A stretch of 64,000 nt of DNA from an uncultured Christensenellaceae bacterium (GTDB lineage Bacteria; Bacillota; Clostridia; Christensenellales; Borkfalkiaceae), in contig CAJUMW010000010.1 of assembly GCA_910587625.1 (NCBI GenBank), positions 12,795 to 76,794 on the forward strand, in the 5' to 3' direction. A program made the translations under genes and the position numbers. Shown here one piece after another: positions 17,195 through 25,077 of this stretch (positions are counted from its first letter, which is position 1; each line of letters opens with the position of its first letter). The notes under the pieces were generated by a model. The model saw only the letters and a list, made by a program, of their open reading frames with translations, did no database searches and was not told the DNA's origin.

Positions 17195-18709
17195 CTATTT
17201 TTTAGGCTTCATTGTGGGGAACAAGAGTACGTCCCTGATAGTCGCGCTGTCGGTCAACAGCATGACAAGCCTGTCAACGCCGAAGCCAAGACCGCCCGTG
17301 GGGGGCAAACCGTATTCAAGCGCGGTAATAAATTCTTCGTCAATTTGCGCATTACAGCCCTTTTCCTGCGCGCGCTTCGCTTCGACCTGTTTAACAAAAC
17401 GCTGTTTCTGGTCGATGGGGTCGTTCAGCTCGGAGAACGCGTTGCCGAATTCGTGAGCGCAAATAAAGTACTCGAACCTCTGCGTAAACATGGGTTCGTC
17501 CTCTTTTCGCTTGGCAAGCGGAGAGTTTTCGACGGGATAATCGTAAATAAAAGTGGGCTGAATAAGCTTGTCCTCGACAAACGCGTCGAAAAGAGCGATA
17601 AGAACGTGCCCCTTTGTAGCGCTTTCCCCTTCTTCGACCGCAACACCGAGTTTTTTTGCAACCTCGCGCGCTTCGGCGTCGGTTTTCCACTCGTCGTAGT
17701 CCGCGCCCGAGTATTTTTTTACGGCTTGCTTCATTGTCATTCTCGTCCAGGGTCCGCCGAGATGAAGCTCGGTGCCCTGATAGGTAATATCGGTAGTGCC
17801 GCAAACCTTTAAAGCAACCGTTGTATATAAATCCTCGACAAGCTGCATCATTGCAAAATAGTCGCAATATGCCTGATAAACCTCAACGGTGGTAAACTCG
17901 GGGTTATGGTATGCATCCATTCCCTCGTTGCGGAAAATTCTGCCCACTTCGTAGACCCTTTCAAGTCCGCCGACAATCAAGCGTTTCAAATACAGCTCGG
18001 TTTCTATACGCAAATACATGTCTATATCGAGCGCGTTGTGTCTTGTTTTGAAGGGACGCGCCGCCGCGCCAATCTCTATCGGCGTGAGGACGGGAGTATC
18101 CACTTCGAGGAAATTTCTGTTATCGAGAAAGGCGCGTATCTCGCGCAAAATTTGCGAACGCTTTATAAACGCCGTCTTGACCTCGGGATTTACTATCAAA
18201 TCGAGGTCGCGCTGTCTGTAACGTATATCGGCGTTGGTCAGCCCGTGTTGCTTTTCGGGTAAGGGAAGCAAACATTTCGTAAGCATTTCGATGTGCGTGC
18301 AATGAACGGATATTTCCCCCGTCTGAGTCTTAAACACATAGCCGCGGATACCGACGATATCCCCCAAATCGTAGTCCTTTTTGAAGGCGGCGTAAGTATC
18401 TTCCCCCACGTCGTCGCGCTTGACGTAGATTTGCAACAGCCCGTCCCTGTCCTGAATATGCGAAAACGAGGCTTTACCCATTATGCGCCTTGACATAAGC
18501 CTGCCGGCAATACTTACCTCCTTGCCTTCAAGCTCTTCGAACTTAGCTTTGACGCTTGCGGAATTTTCCGTAACCTCATAGCTTACCTTGACAAAGGGGT
18601 TATTGCCCTCCTCGGTAAGCTTTGCAAGCTTTTCCCTTCTTATTCTTGCCTGTTCGGCAAGCTTCAACTGTTCCTCCTCTTCGGTAAGAGGCAAATTATT
18701 TTCCTGCAT
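17195..18709 (-). CDS. lysS: Lysyl-tRNA synthetase, class II
   Basis: A 504-residue class II enzyme. An N-terminal OB-fold anticodon domain (GRLMSRRIMGKASFSHIQD near residue 70) is followed by the catalytic domain with motif 2 (RVYEVGRIFRNEGMDAYHNPEFTTVE) and motif 3 (GGLGFGVDRLVMLLTDS). It charges tRNA-Lys in the cytoplasm. It lies 10 bases after greA and is transcribed with it, a common Firmicute arrangement. Confidence 0.98.
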   Translation of the reverse strand: MQENNLPLTEEEEQLKLAEQARIRREKLAKLTEEGNNPFVKVSYEVTENSASVKAKFEELEGKEVSIAGRLMSRRIMGKASFSHIQDRDGLLQIYVKRDDVGEDTYAAFKKDYDLGDIVGIRGYVFKTQTGEISVHCTHIEMLTKCLLPLPEKQHGLTNADIRYRQRDLDLIVNPEVKTAFIKRSQILREIRAFLDNRNFLEVDTPVLTPIEIGAAARPFKTRHNALDIDMYLRIETELYLKRLIVGGLERVYEVGRIFRNEGMDAYHNPEFTTVEVYQAYCDYFAMMQLVEDLYTTVALKVCGTTDITYQGTELHLGGPWTRMTMKQAVKKYSGADYDEWKTDAEAREVAKKLGVAVEEGESATKGHVLIALFDAFVEDKLIQPTFIYDYPVENSPLAKRKEDEPMFTQRFEYFICAHEFGNAFSELNDPIDQKQRFVKQVEAKRAQEKGCNAQIDEEFITALEYGLPPTGGLGFGVDRLVMLLTDSATIRDVLLFPTMKPKK

Positions 18710-18719
18710 AGTAGTATCC

Positions 18720-19190
18720 TTAGTTGATTTTTAATATTTTAAGCACGTAGTCCGAACCGTCGGGGCAGGCAACGGTAGCCGTTTCCCCGACTTTTTTTCT
18801 CAAAAGAGCCTTGCCGACGGGGGAGTCGACCGAAATTTTATTTGCCATGGCGTCCACCTCCGTGACGGAAGTTATAGAATAGGTCTGCTCCTCTTCCAAA
18901 TCCTCGTCGTAAACGGTAACGACGCTGCCGAGGTGGATATAGCTTGTATCCGAAATTTCTTCGCGGATATCCGCGTTTTTGATTTTATACTCTATTTCCG
19001 CAATTTTGCCCTCGTTAGAGCGCTGTTCTTCGCGAGCTGCGTCGTACTCGGCGTTTTCGGAAAGGTCGCCGTGGCTGCGCGCTTCCGATATACGTTCGAT
19101 AATTTCGGGGCGTTTTACTTTGACGAGATACTCAAGTTCTTTTTTCAAATCCTCATAGTTCTTTTGCGTCATTACAATAAGTTCAGTCAT
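18720..19190 (-). CDS. greA: Transcription elongation factor GreA
   Basis: A 156-residue protein. An N-terminal coiled coil (KKELEYLVKVKRPEIIERISEARSHGDLSENAEYDAAREEQ) bears the acidic tip residues that enter the RNA polymerase secondary channel. The C-terminal FKBP-like domain includes SPVGKALLRKKVGETATV. It rescues backtracked polymerase by stimulating RNA cleavage. It starts at ATG 19190 after AGGAGAATATAA and is the first gene of the greA-lysS operon. Confidence 0.97.
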   Translation of the reverse strand: MTELIVMTQKNYEDLKKELEYLVKVKRPEIIERISEARSHGDLSENAEYDAAREEQRSNEGKIAEIEYKIKNADIREEISDTSYIHLGSVVTVYDEDLEEEQTYSITSVTEVDAMANKISVDSPVGKALLRKKVGETATVACPDGSDYVLKILKIN

Positions 19191-19276
19191 TTATATTCTC
19201 CTGATTTATAAGTAAAGTGATTCCCCTGTTCGGAGAACCACATTTTTGCCGCACAATTTTTCGGCTTTTCGACTAT

Positions 19277-19305
19277 ATTATATAGTAATATTTCGGCTTT
19301 GTCAA
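19277..19305 (-). promoter_or_regulatory. Consensus sigma-A promoter of greA-lysS
   Basis: On the minus strand, TTGACA (19305-19300), 17 bases, TATAAT (19282-19277). Both hexamers match consensus. The leader is about 80 bases. Confidence 0.85.
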
Positions 19306-19368
19306 ATATATAACGCCCAAACGCCGTTTCTTTTAATTTTATAAAAGCGCGTAATTTGACGAATATGC

Positions 19369-19397
19369 TTGATTTGAAAAGCCGTATTTGGTATAAT
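19369..19397 (+). promoter_or_regulatory. Promoter ending 6 bases before an ATG
   Basis: TTGATT, a 17-base spacer, TATAAT; the expected transcription start falls on the A of ATG 19404. Confidence 0.65.
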
Positions 19398-19403
19398 GTG
19401 ATT

Positions 19404-19664
19404 ATGTTTAGAATTTGGGCTAAAGTTATAAAAGGTGAAAAAATATTAAAGCAAATTACCTACGAGCGCGACGATAAATTTACATACTCGCAATTTTTCG
19501 AGTATCTTTCAGATATTTGCGAAGAGCTGGATATTTCCACACCCATTGTTTTAAAGACGCATATCTTCAATTACGCAAAGTTTCGCACCGTCAAGTTTAC
19601 CGTGCGCGACTTTACCGAAACGCCCGAATTCGACAAGCTGGTTTTAGACAATATAACCGTATAA
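19404..19664 (+). CDS. Conserved clostridial protein of unknown function, predicted leaderless
   Basis: An 86-residue protein. The pattern WAKVIKGEKI, then LSDICEELDISTPIVLKTHI, AKFRTVKFT and FDKLVLDNITV resembles a small family I recall from Lachnospiraceae and relatives with no known role. ATG 19404 is chosen because it sits where transcription should begin from a strong promoter (TTGATT-N17-TATAAT). There is no Shine-Dalgarno sequence. The next gene on the strand is the DUF378-like protein 28 bases on. Confidence 0.72.
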   Translation: MFRIWAKVIKGEKILKQITYERDDKFTYSQFFEYLSDICEELDISTPIVLKTHIFNYAKFRTVKFTVRDFTETPEFDKLVLDNITV

Positions 19665-19692
19665 TATTATGGATTTTTCACATAATTAAGAT

Positions 19693-19902
19693 ATGAAATT
19701 TACCTGTTATTTATGCGTTGCAAACCTCATTATCCTGGGCATATGCGCGGGTGTAACGGCTTTTTTCGGCTTTGATCTTTTATCGTTTTTAATGTTCGGG
19801 AACGCCACTGCGATACGCGTATTCGAAGGGATATGCGCGGTATCGGCACTTTTTTGCATATACTCGCTTATTATATTTAAACCCTTTAAAGGACTGAAAT
19901 AA
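19693..19902 (+). CDS. DUF378-like small membrane protein
   Basis: A 69-residue protein with two hydrophobic segments (about residues 6-28 and 45-62). The first segment ends in GFFGFDLLS-like spacing, as in DUF378 (YuzA-type) proteins, although the usual NWG motif is replaced by ICAGVTAF. The function is unknown. Its ribosome site is weak, so expression may depend on the upstream gene. A bidirectional terminator follows directly. Confidence 0.6.
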   Translation: MKFTCYLCVANLIILGICAGVTAFFGFDLLSFLMFGNATAIRVFEGICAVSALFCIYSLIIFKPFKGLK

Positions 19903-19942
19903 AAAAGGCACCGTTGAAAGTTTTCTTTCAACGGTGCCTTTT
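19903..19942. terminator. Bidirectional intrinsic terminator
   Basis: A 17-base stem (AAAGGCACCGTTGAAAG and its complement) with flanking A and T runs, between the DUF378-like gene and the convergent SecB-like gene. Confidence 0.9.
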
Positions 19943-19952
19943 GTTTTAAATT

Positions 19953-20387
19953 TTAATTGAGTTCGCCGCCTGCGGTAAAAGCAAACTGATCCCTGTCCTC
20001 GGGGAAGATAGGTCCGCTTATTACGGGCAAATTCAAAGGCGCGATATAGGCGCTTGCCGTAAGGTTTGTAACCGTTGCGCGAAGGTAGGGATATACAAGC
20101 TTGGTTGCCTCTACAACAAACTTTCTTTCGTCTGCGGCGCCCTTCATATCCTCCACTTCGAACACGCCAACAAGCGTAACGTTTACGTTGAAGGGTTTGG
20201 GCTCTTCCTCCGTACTCTCTATCTTGACTGAAAGCGCGACAAAATTGAGTTTGTCGTTACCGGTAACCTTTCTCACCTGACGCGAAAATTGGGGCTTTAT
20301 GTCCAACTTATCGTCGGGAGCAATTTTTACCCTGTTGAGTTTGAACGAAATTTCTTCGCCCGTTATACCTTTAAAATCGATTTTCAT
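19953..20387 (-). CDS. SecB-like protein-export chaperone homologue
   Basis: A 144-residue protein tentatively placed in the SecB superfamily. The C-terminal half (VYPYLRATVTNLTASAYIAP then LNLPVISG) parallels the LFPYARE..I....GGFPPL motif of SecB, and the preceding beta-strands (FNVNVTLVGVFEVE) fit the SecB core. If correct, it would hold unfolded precursors or act as a toxin-system chaperone, but no toxin-antitoxin genes adjoin. The start has AAGGAG upstream. Sequence identity to classical SecB is low, so structural comparison is needed. Confidence 0.6.
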   Translation of the reverse strand: MKIDFKGITGEEISFKLNRVKIAPDDKLDIKPQFSRQVRKVTGNDKLNFVALSVKIESTEEEPKPFNVNVTLVGVFEVEDMKGAADERKFVVEATKLVYPYLRATVTNLTASAYIAPLNLPVISGPIFPEDRDQFAFTAGGELN

Positions 20388-20541
20388 AGCAGATTTCTCC
20401 TTAACAATGTTTTAATTATATCCCATTATTTACCAAAAGTCAACTTTAACCCCCTTTTTTTATTGATAATTTCTCAATTAAATATTATAATACTTGTTGT
20501 GTGTTCACAGACGGATAATATTAAAAGTCAAGTGAGGGATT

Positions 20542-22026
20542 ATGGCTAAAAAAAGTCTGTATTTCGACAGTTATTGCGGATATACTATGTCTGCCATTGC
20601 AGAAAACGGAAAAGTCTGCGAGTTTAAATTTGAAAAAAACACCGACACTTGCAACGTGGGAGACGTCTATAAGGGACGTATCGAGAGCATTTTACCGGGA
20701 ATGCAGGCTATTTTTGTAAACTGCGGATTGAAGCGCAACTGCTTTCTTTCCACCGACGACGCCCTGCCCGACAGCGAAAATTACGACGTCGGCGCCGCCC
20801 CCGACGTCTTTTCCACCTTAAAAGAGGGAGATGAAATTCTCGTTCAGGTAACAAAACTGCCCGTCGGAAAAAAGGGAGCAAAGGTCACGGCGCGCCCCTC
20901 GTTTATCGGCAAATGTATAATATATATGCCCAACACCCCTTTTGTGGGCGTTTCGCGCAAGATTGCCGACGATGAACTGCGGCGCAACCTCATGTTTTTA
21001 GCCAAACGCCTCAAATGCGAGGACGAGGGCATTGTTGTCCGCACAGCCGGTCCCTACGCCAAACGCAACGAAGTAAAATATGAATACACCTATCTAAAAA
21101 ACCTGTATAACGAGGTTATAGAAAAGTTTAAATCTGCCCAGGTCGGGGAGCTTTTATATACCGATTCGGCTTTGCCCGTAAAGGTTTTGCGCGACATTTT
21201 GTTTACCGATATCGAAGAAATAATAGTAGGCAACAAAAAACTTAAAGAGCAGGTCGAAAGCATAGTAAATTTATATCCGACGCACACCAAAAGAAGCGTG
21301 CGACTGCACGATACGGGCAGGGATATGCTTGAAGAAACGGGCATTTCGGCGCAAATTATGACCATTGCCTCTCCCCGCGTAGAGCTTGAAAACGGCGCGT
21401 ATATAATAATCGAAAAGACGGAAGCTTTGACGGTTATCGACGTAAACACGGGCAAATTTACGGGGGACTACAACCGCGAACAGACAGTTTACCATACAAA
21501 CATTATGGCGGCGCGCGAGATTGCGCGTCAGGTTCGGCTCAGAAATATAGGCGGAATTATTGTTGTCGATTTTATCGATATGACGAGCACGGCGCACAAC
21601 AAGGCCCTTGTAGACGAGCTTGAACGCGCGCTTAAAGACGACAATGCCAAGTGCGACGTTTCCCCGATGTCTAAATTCGGGCTTGTGGAGTTTACTAGAA
21701 AGAGAATGGGCGCAAGTCCGCTTTCGCTTATTACAAAGCCCTGCAAATATTGCAACGAAGCAGGCTACACGATTACCGCCGAGTACATTCTTTTCGGGTT
21801 GAGAGCAAAGGTTTTAAACTTTATTGCAGAGGGCGCAAAGGCTTTGCGCGTCGATATGAACCGCGATATACTGCTATATATGCTCGATTGGCGCGCGTTT
21901 AACGATAATTTGAAGAGTTTGGGTCTTCCGATTTACGCGGTGCCTCACAGAACATATCACGAACAGCTTATAAACTACCGTGCGGACGAGTTCGATATAC
22001 CCGACGACGCGGTTAAATTGTCGTAA
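20542..22026 (+). CDS. rng: Ribonuclease E/G family endoribonuclease (RNase G)
   Basis: A 494-residue RNase G. It has an S1-like RNA-binding region near residues 40-100 (GDVYKGRIESILPGMQAIFV). The Mg-binding catalytic aspartates are Asp300 in VIDVNTG and Asp343 in VVDFIDM. Zinc-link cysteines Cys401 and Cys404 (CKYC) are where RNase E and G dimers are bridged. It processes 16S rRNA 5' ends and degrades mRNA. It lacks the RNase E scaffold tail. It is near rplU-rpmA, as in many bacteria, though a minus-strand gene now intervenes. Confidence 0.95.
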   Translation: MAKKSLYFDSYCGYTMSAIAENGKVCEFKFEKNTDTCNVGDVYKGRIESILPGMQAIFVNCGLKRNCFLSTDDALPDSENYDVGAAPDVFSTLKEGDEILVQVTKLPVGKKGAKVTARPSFIGKCIIYMPNTPFVGVSRKIADDELRRNLMFLAKRLKCEDEGIVVRTAGPYAKRNEVKYEYTYLKNLYNEVIEKFKSAQVGELLYTDSALPVKVLRDILFTDIEEIIVGNKKLKEQVESIVNLYPTHTKRSVRLHDTGRDMLEETGISAQIMTIASPRVELENGAYIIIEKTEALTVIDVNTGKFTGDYNREQTVYHTNIMAAREIARQVRLRNIGGIIVVDFIDMTSTAHNKALVDELERALKDDNAKCDVSPMSKFGLVEFTRKRMGASPLSLITKPCKYCNEAGYTITAEYILFGLRAKVLNFIAEGAKALRVDMNRDILLYMLDWRAFNDNLKSLGLPIYAVPHRTYHEQLINYRADEFDIPDDAVKLS

Positions 22027-22055
22027 AAAAGCGCGGCGTTATGCCGCGCTTTTTA
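22025..22055. terminator. Intrinsic terminator after rng
   Basis: A6 GCGCGGC, loop GTTAT, GCCGCGC T5; usable from both sides. Confidence 0.9.
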
Positions 22056-22089
22056 AATTACCCCCTATATATGCCTTGTTTTTGGGCGT

Positions 22090-22530
22090 TTAGAGGAATG
22101 TTTTAAGCTTTTCTTCAAACCCCTCTTCCAAATCGATGAGTTCGCACAAAAGCTTTTTGATTTCTTCGTCCATATGCTGTCCGCCGTCGGTAAGCGAAGT
22201 TTTAAGGCTTGTAAGCCCCGTTACCGTGCCGCGTATCATCATCTGCGCGATATTTTGAGCCGAGTTATCGTTTGCCGTGCCCATTTTAATTGCGCTCCAC
22301 ATCATAGCCTTTTTTACGGGTCCGGGCGACTTTAATTCAAAGTCGAACTTGTGCGCAAGATGAGCCGCCTCACCGCAGATGCGCTCGTACTCTTCGTGCT
22401 GTCTTAAAATTTCTTCCTTAATGCCGACGTCATCGATTTCCGGCAAAATGTCCGAAATAGAGGTAAGAGCAAGCTGTGCGTTGCGGTAAATTTCCGCTAA
22501 AATTTCACTGTCTTGTTTAATTTCTTCCAT
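22090..22530 (-). CDS. Conserved hypothetical helical protein (possibly ferritin-like fold)
   Basis: A 146-residue, almost wholly alpha-helical, acidic protein. It resembles a family of clostridial hypotheticals with the same layout: an N-terminal IYRNAQLALTSISDILP, a central AIKMGTANDNSAQNIAQMMIRGTVTG and a C-terminal acidic helix. A four-helix bundle is plausible, but I do not see the ExxH iron-binding motifs needed to call it a ferritin. The start at 22530 has GAGGGAG upstream. Confidence 0.65.
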   Translation of the reverse strand: MEEIKQDSEILAEIYRNAQLALTSISDILPEIDDVGIKEEILRQHEEYERICGEAAHLAHKFDFELKSPGPVKKAMMWSAIKMGTANDNSAQNIAQMMIRGTVTGLTSLKTSLTDGGQHMDEEIKKLLCELIDLEEGFEEKLKTFL

Positions 22531-22614
22531 AAAAGCTCCCTCGCGGCAAATAACCGCTTTATAATAATATCTGCCAAAACGGCAATTTTATACCCCGATA
22601 CGCACATAAAACGC

Positions 22615-22643
22615 TTGACTTTTATATGTCGCGTGTGTTAAAT
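22615..22643 (+). promoter_or_regulatory. Promoter of rplU-rpmA
   Basis: TTGACT (22615-22620), 17 bases, TTAAAT (22638-22643). It precedes an 80-base leader. Confidence 0.75.
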
Positions 22644-22649
22644 TAAATA

Positions 22650-22731
22650 TCGAGCCGCTCGGACAGGGCTTTTTAAAGTGCGCTTTGCGCCGCCCGTGAT
22701 TCGGCGAGACTGGTTAGAGGAGGTACTTTAA
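22650..22731 (+). promoter_or_regulatory. Candidate L21 leader (ribosomal-protein autoregulatory RNA)
   Basis: The untranslated leader between the promoter and rplU is GC-rich with several short complementary stretches (GAGCCGCTCGG; GTGCGC with GCGCC). Firmicute rplU genes usually carry an L21 leader at this place. I assign it mainly by position; a covariance search would decide. Confidence 0.4.
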
Positions 22732-23139
22732 ATGTACGCAATTTTTGAAAACGGCGGCAAGCAGTATAAGGCTTGCGTCGGCGACTTGGTAAAGGTCGAA
22801 AAGGTCAAGGGCAACATAGGCGACACAGTCGAGTTTCCCGTACTTCTCACATCCGACGAGAACGGTGTTTCGGTCGGCAAGGAAGTCGAAAGCTTGAAGG
22901 TTAAGGCCGAAATCGTTTCTTCGGGCAAGGATAAGAAGATTATCGTGTTCAAGTACAAGCCCAAGAAGAACGAGAGAAAGAAGCAGGGTCACAGACAACC
23001 CTATACCGAGGTCAAGGTTACGGCTATCGGAGACGTTGCGGAAGGCGCTAAAAAACCCGCCGCAAAGAAAACGACTACCAGAAAGACTGCTAAAAAGACC
23101 GAGGAACAGCCTGCTGTCGAAGATAACAAGGCTGAGTAA
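22732..23139 (+). CDS. rplU: 50S ribosomal protein L21 with C-terminal extension
   Basis: A 135-residue protein. The first about 100 residues are L21 (MYAIFENGGKQYKA at the start; KKQGHRQPYTEVKVTAI at the end of the fold), binding 23S rRNA in the large subunit. An extra tail of about 32 residues (VAEGAKKPAAKKTTTRKTAKK) is Lys/Ala/Thr-rich with an acidic end, and probably disordered. TTAGAGGAGG precedes the start. rpmA follows after 19 bases, leaving no room for prp. Confidence 0.97.
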   Translation: MYAIFENGGKQYKACVGDLVKVEKVKGNIGDTVEFPVLLTSDENGVSVGKEVESLKVKAEIVSSGKDKKIIVFKYKPKKNERKKQGHRQPYTEVKVTAIGDVAEGAKKPAAKKTTTRKTAKKTEEQPAVEDNKAE

Positions 23140-23158
23140 TTGAGGAGGTTGCAAGTTT

Positions 23159-23437
23159 ATGTTTTTTATAAGATTATTCGCTCATAAAAAAGGAACGGGT
23201 TCGTCGCACAACGGCAGAGACAGTAACCCGAAAATGCTCGGCGTTAAGCGTGCCGACGGTCAGTTTGTGCTTGCAGGAAACATTCTTGTAAGACAGCGCG
23301 GCACCAAATTCAAGCCCGGCAACAACGTAGGTATCGGCAAGGACGACACATTGTTTGCGCTCATTGACGGCAACGTCAAGTTTGAGAGAGTCGGCAGAGA
23401 CGGCAAACAGGTTTCCATTTATCCCGCTGCTGAATAA
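23159..23437 (+). CDS. rpmA: 50S ribosomal protein L27 with an N-terminal extension
   Basis: A 92-residue L27 (KKGTGSSHNGRDS; RQRGTKFKPGNNVG). Ahead of the mature AHKKG start lies MFFIRLF, similar to the Firmicute extension normally removed by the cysteine protease Prp, though shorter than the usual L.LQFFA. AGGAGG supports the start at 23159, and no other Met codon is available before the fold. The mature N-terminus reaches the peptidyl-transferase centre, so processing should matter. The prp gene normally between rplU and rpmA is absent here. Confidence 0.97.
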   Translation: MFFIRLFAHKKGTGSSHNGRDSNPKMLGVKRADGQFVLAGNILVRQRGTKFKPGNNVGIGKDDTLFALIDGNVKFERVGRDGKQVSIYPAAE

Positions 23438-23490
23438 TTGAATTTAAGCGAGGACGCACGTCCTCGCTATATTTTTAGGAGAATTAATTT

Positions 23491-23976
23491 ATGTTGACCG
23501 TATCCCCCCTTCGCGACGACGCAAAAGCCGAGTTTGAAAGGCTGTTTTCGGACTACTACACCGAGCTTGAGTGCGACGAGGACGTCCCCCACCTTTTGGC
23601 GGATTACGTCATACCCGACCTTTTAGCCGGACTTTTAAACATTGATATCTTAAAGGACGGGCAGACTTACGTCGGGTTTGTAATTTACCAAAAAGACGAT
23701 ATCGACAACGAGTGGAACAAAAAAGAGGGCTGGGGAGATATCCGCGAAATTTACGTTTCCCCCGCGCACAGACTAAACGGGCTGGGCAAATTTTTGCTGT
23801 TTACCGCGGAAATGAAGCTGAAAGAGAGCGGAATCGAGCGCTGTTACGCGATGCCTTGCGAAGGCGCGCAGAAGTTTTTTGAAAAATGCGGGTATACTCG
23901 TGGCAGAGAGTACGACGAGGAACTCGACTGTTTTGTTTATGAAAAGCTTCGATTAAATAAAAATTGCGGCAAATAA
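23491..23976 (+). CDS. GNAT family N-acetyltransferase
   Basis: A 161-residue protein. The acetyl-CoA-binding motif A is visible as IREIYVSPAHRLNGLGKFLL (R/Q-x-x-G-x-G/A-like), followed by a C-terminal GAQKFFEKCGYTRGREYDE strand-helix typical of the fold. It transfers acetyl from acetyl-CoA to an unknown amine. It has a ribosome site AGGAG before the ATG. It follows rpmA, perhaps by read-through, and ends at a bidirectional terminator. Confidence 0.88.
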   Translation: MLTVSPLRDDAKAEFERLFSDYYTELECDEDVPHLLADYVIPDLLAGLLNIDILKDGQTYVGFVIYQKDDIDNEWNKKEGWGDIREIYVSPAHRLNGLGKFLLFTAEMKLKESGIERCYAMPCEGAQKFFEKCGYTRGREYDEELDCFVYEKLRLNKNCGK

Positions 23977-23978
23977 AT

Positions 23979-24006
23979 AGCGACGTTCGAAGGACGTCGC
24001 TTTTTT
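23979..24006. terminator. Bidirectional intrinsic terminator
   Basis: AGCGACGT, a 7-base loop, ACGTCGCT, T5. It separates the convergent GNAT and AEC genes. Confidence 0.85.
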
Positions 24007-24012
24007 AAATAA

Positions 24013-25035
24013 TTATACTCCGCAAATTGCCATAACGGCGGAAATTACAAGCGGAATTATTATTACGCTTAAAAGCGTTACGGTCACAAACGCCGAAGTC
24101 GCCGTTTGCCTGTCCCCGTCGAAAGTTTCCGCCATTGCCACAACCGACGCCGCAGGCGACATTGCCATTGCGATTACGGGCGCGAGATATACGAACTCTT
24201 CGAATCCGTTTTCCGCACCGCTGCCTAGCAAGCTCCAAAACGGCAGCGAAACAAGCAGCGTTAAAAAGGGCGCGACAATAAGCCTGAGCGCGCCGGCAAC
24301 GTACACCCCTCTTTTGCAAAATAGCTGTTTGGGTGAACTTTCGGCAACGCGTATCCCGACAATAAGCATTGAAAGCGGCGCGGTCATAACTGCGAGATAC
24401 TCGGGCAAAATTGCAAGTTCCTTGACCTGCTTATACATAAACACATTTATTTGCGGTACAAAAAACAGCAATAGCGCAACCGCTATTGCGATAATTGCAG
24501 GGTTCAAAAGCACTTTTTTGACGCTTACTTTATTAAAACTGCCCGTAATAAGCGCAACGCCCAGCGTCCAACACAGCACCATAAACACAATGTTGAACAC
24601 CATAACGTACATTACCGCAAGCGGATTGCCGTCGGTAAACATCTCCACAAACGGCACGCCGAAAAAACCGCAGTTGGAAAACACGGCTATGTACGAGTAG
24701 ACGTCCGCCTCGCGCCTGTCCTTCGACTTTAAAAACACCAGCTTGCACAGCCCGAACATTGCAACCAACGCAAGCAGCGAAACGGCGGCACAAATGCCGA
24801 AATTTTTTAAAAGCGCGAGGAAGCCGACGTCTTGCACCATTTGCCATTCCTCATCCGAAAACACGCAAAACGCATTTATTGCGAGCGCCGGCTGACAAAC
24901 GTAAAGCAATAGGTTTGACAGCGTAAGCGTGCCGCCCTCACCTATCATTTTGGCTTTTTTAAGCGCGTAGCCCGGAATAGCGAACGCCGCGAACACAGAC
25001 ATAATTATCAGTACTTTAAGATAAATTTGCAGCAT
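24013..25035 (-). CDS. AEC (auxin efflux carrier) family transporter, predicted leaderless
   Basis: A 340-residue protein with about 10 hydrophobic helices in two halves. N-terminal FAIPGYALKKAKMIGEG and NLLLYVCQPALAI are typical of AEC permeases, which export organic anions such as malate or amino-acid derivatives. The start is ATG 25035. There is no Shine-Dalgarno sequence, and a near-consensus promoter (TTGCAT-N17-TATAAT) ends 7 bases upstream, so the mRNA should begin at the ATG. The gene follows 25078-26010 but has this promoter of its own in the 42-base gap. Confidence 0.9.
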   Translation of the reverse strand: MLQIYLKVLIIMSVFAAFAIPGYALKKAKMIGEGGTLTLSNLLLYVCQPALAINAFCVFSDEEWQMVQDVGFLALLKNFGICAAVSLLALVAMFGLCKLVFLKSKDRREADVYSYIAVFSNCGFFGVPFVEMFTDGNPLAVMYVMVFNIVFMVLCWTLGVALITGSFNKVSVKKVLLNPAIIAIAVALLLFFVPQINVFMYKQVKELAILPEYLAVMTAPLSMLIVGIRVAESSPKQLFCKRGVYVAGALRLIVAPFLTLLVSLPFWSLLGSGAENGFEEFVYLAPVIAMAMSPAASVVAMAETFDGDRQTATSAFVTVTLLSVIIIPLVISAVMAICGV

Positions 25036-25042
25036 AGAAACA

Positions 25043-25071
25043 ATTATACGCCTGACGGCGGAAAAATGCAA
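25043..25071 (-). promoter_or_regulatory. Leaderless-type promoter of the AEC gene
   Basis: On the minus strand, TTGCAT (25071-25066), 17 bases, TATAAT (25048-25043), then 7 bases to ATG 25035. Confidence 0.7.
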
Positions 25072-25077
25072 CTGTTA

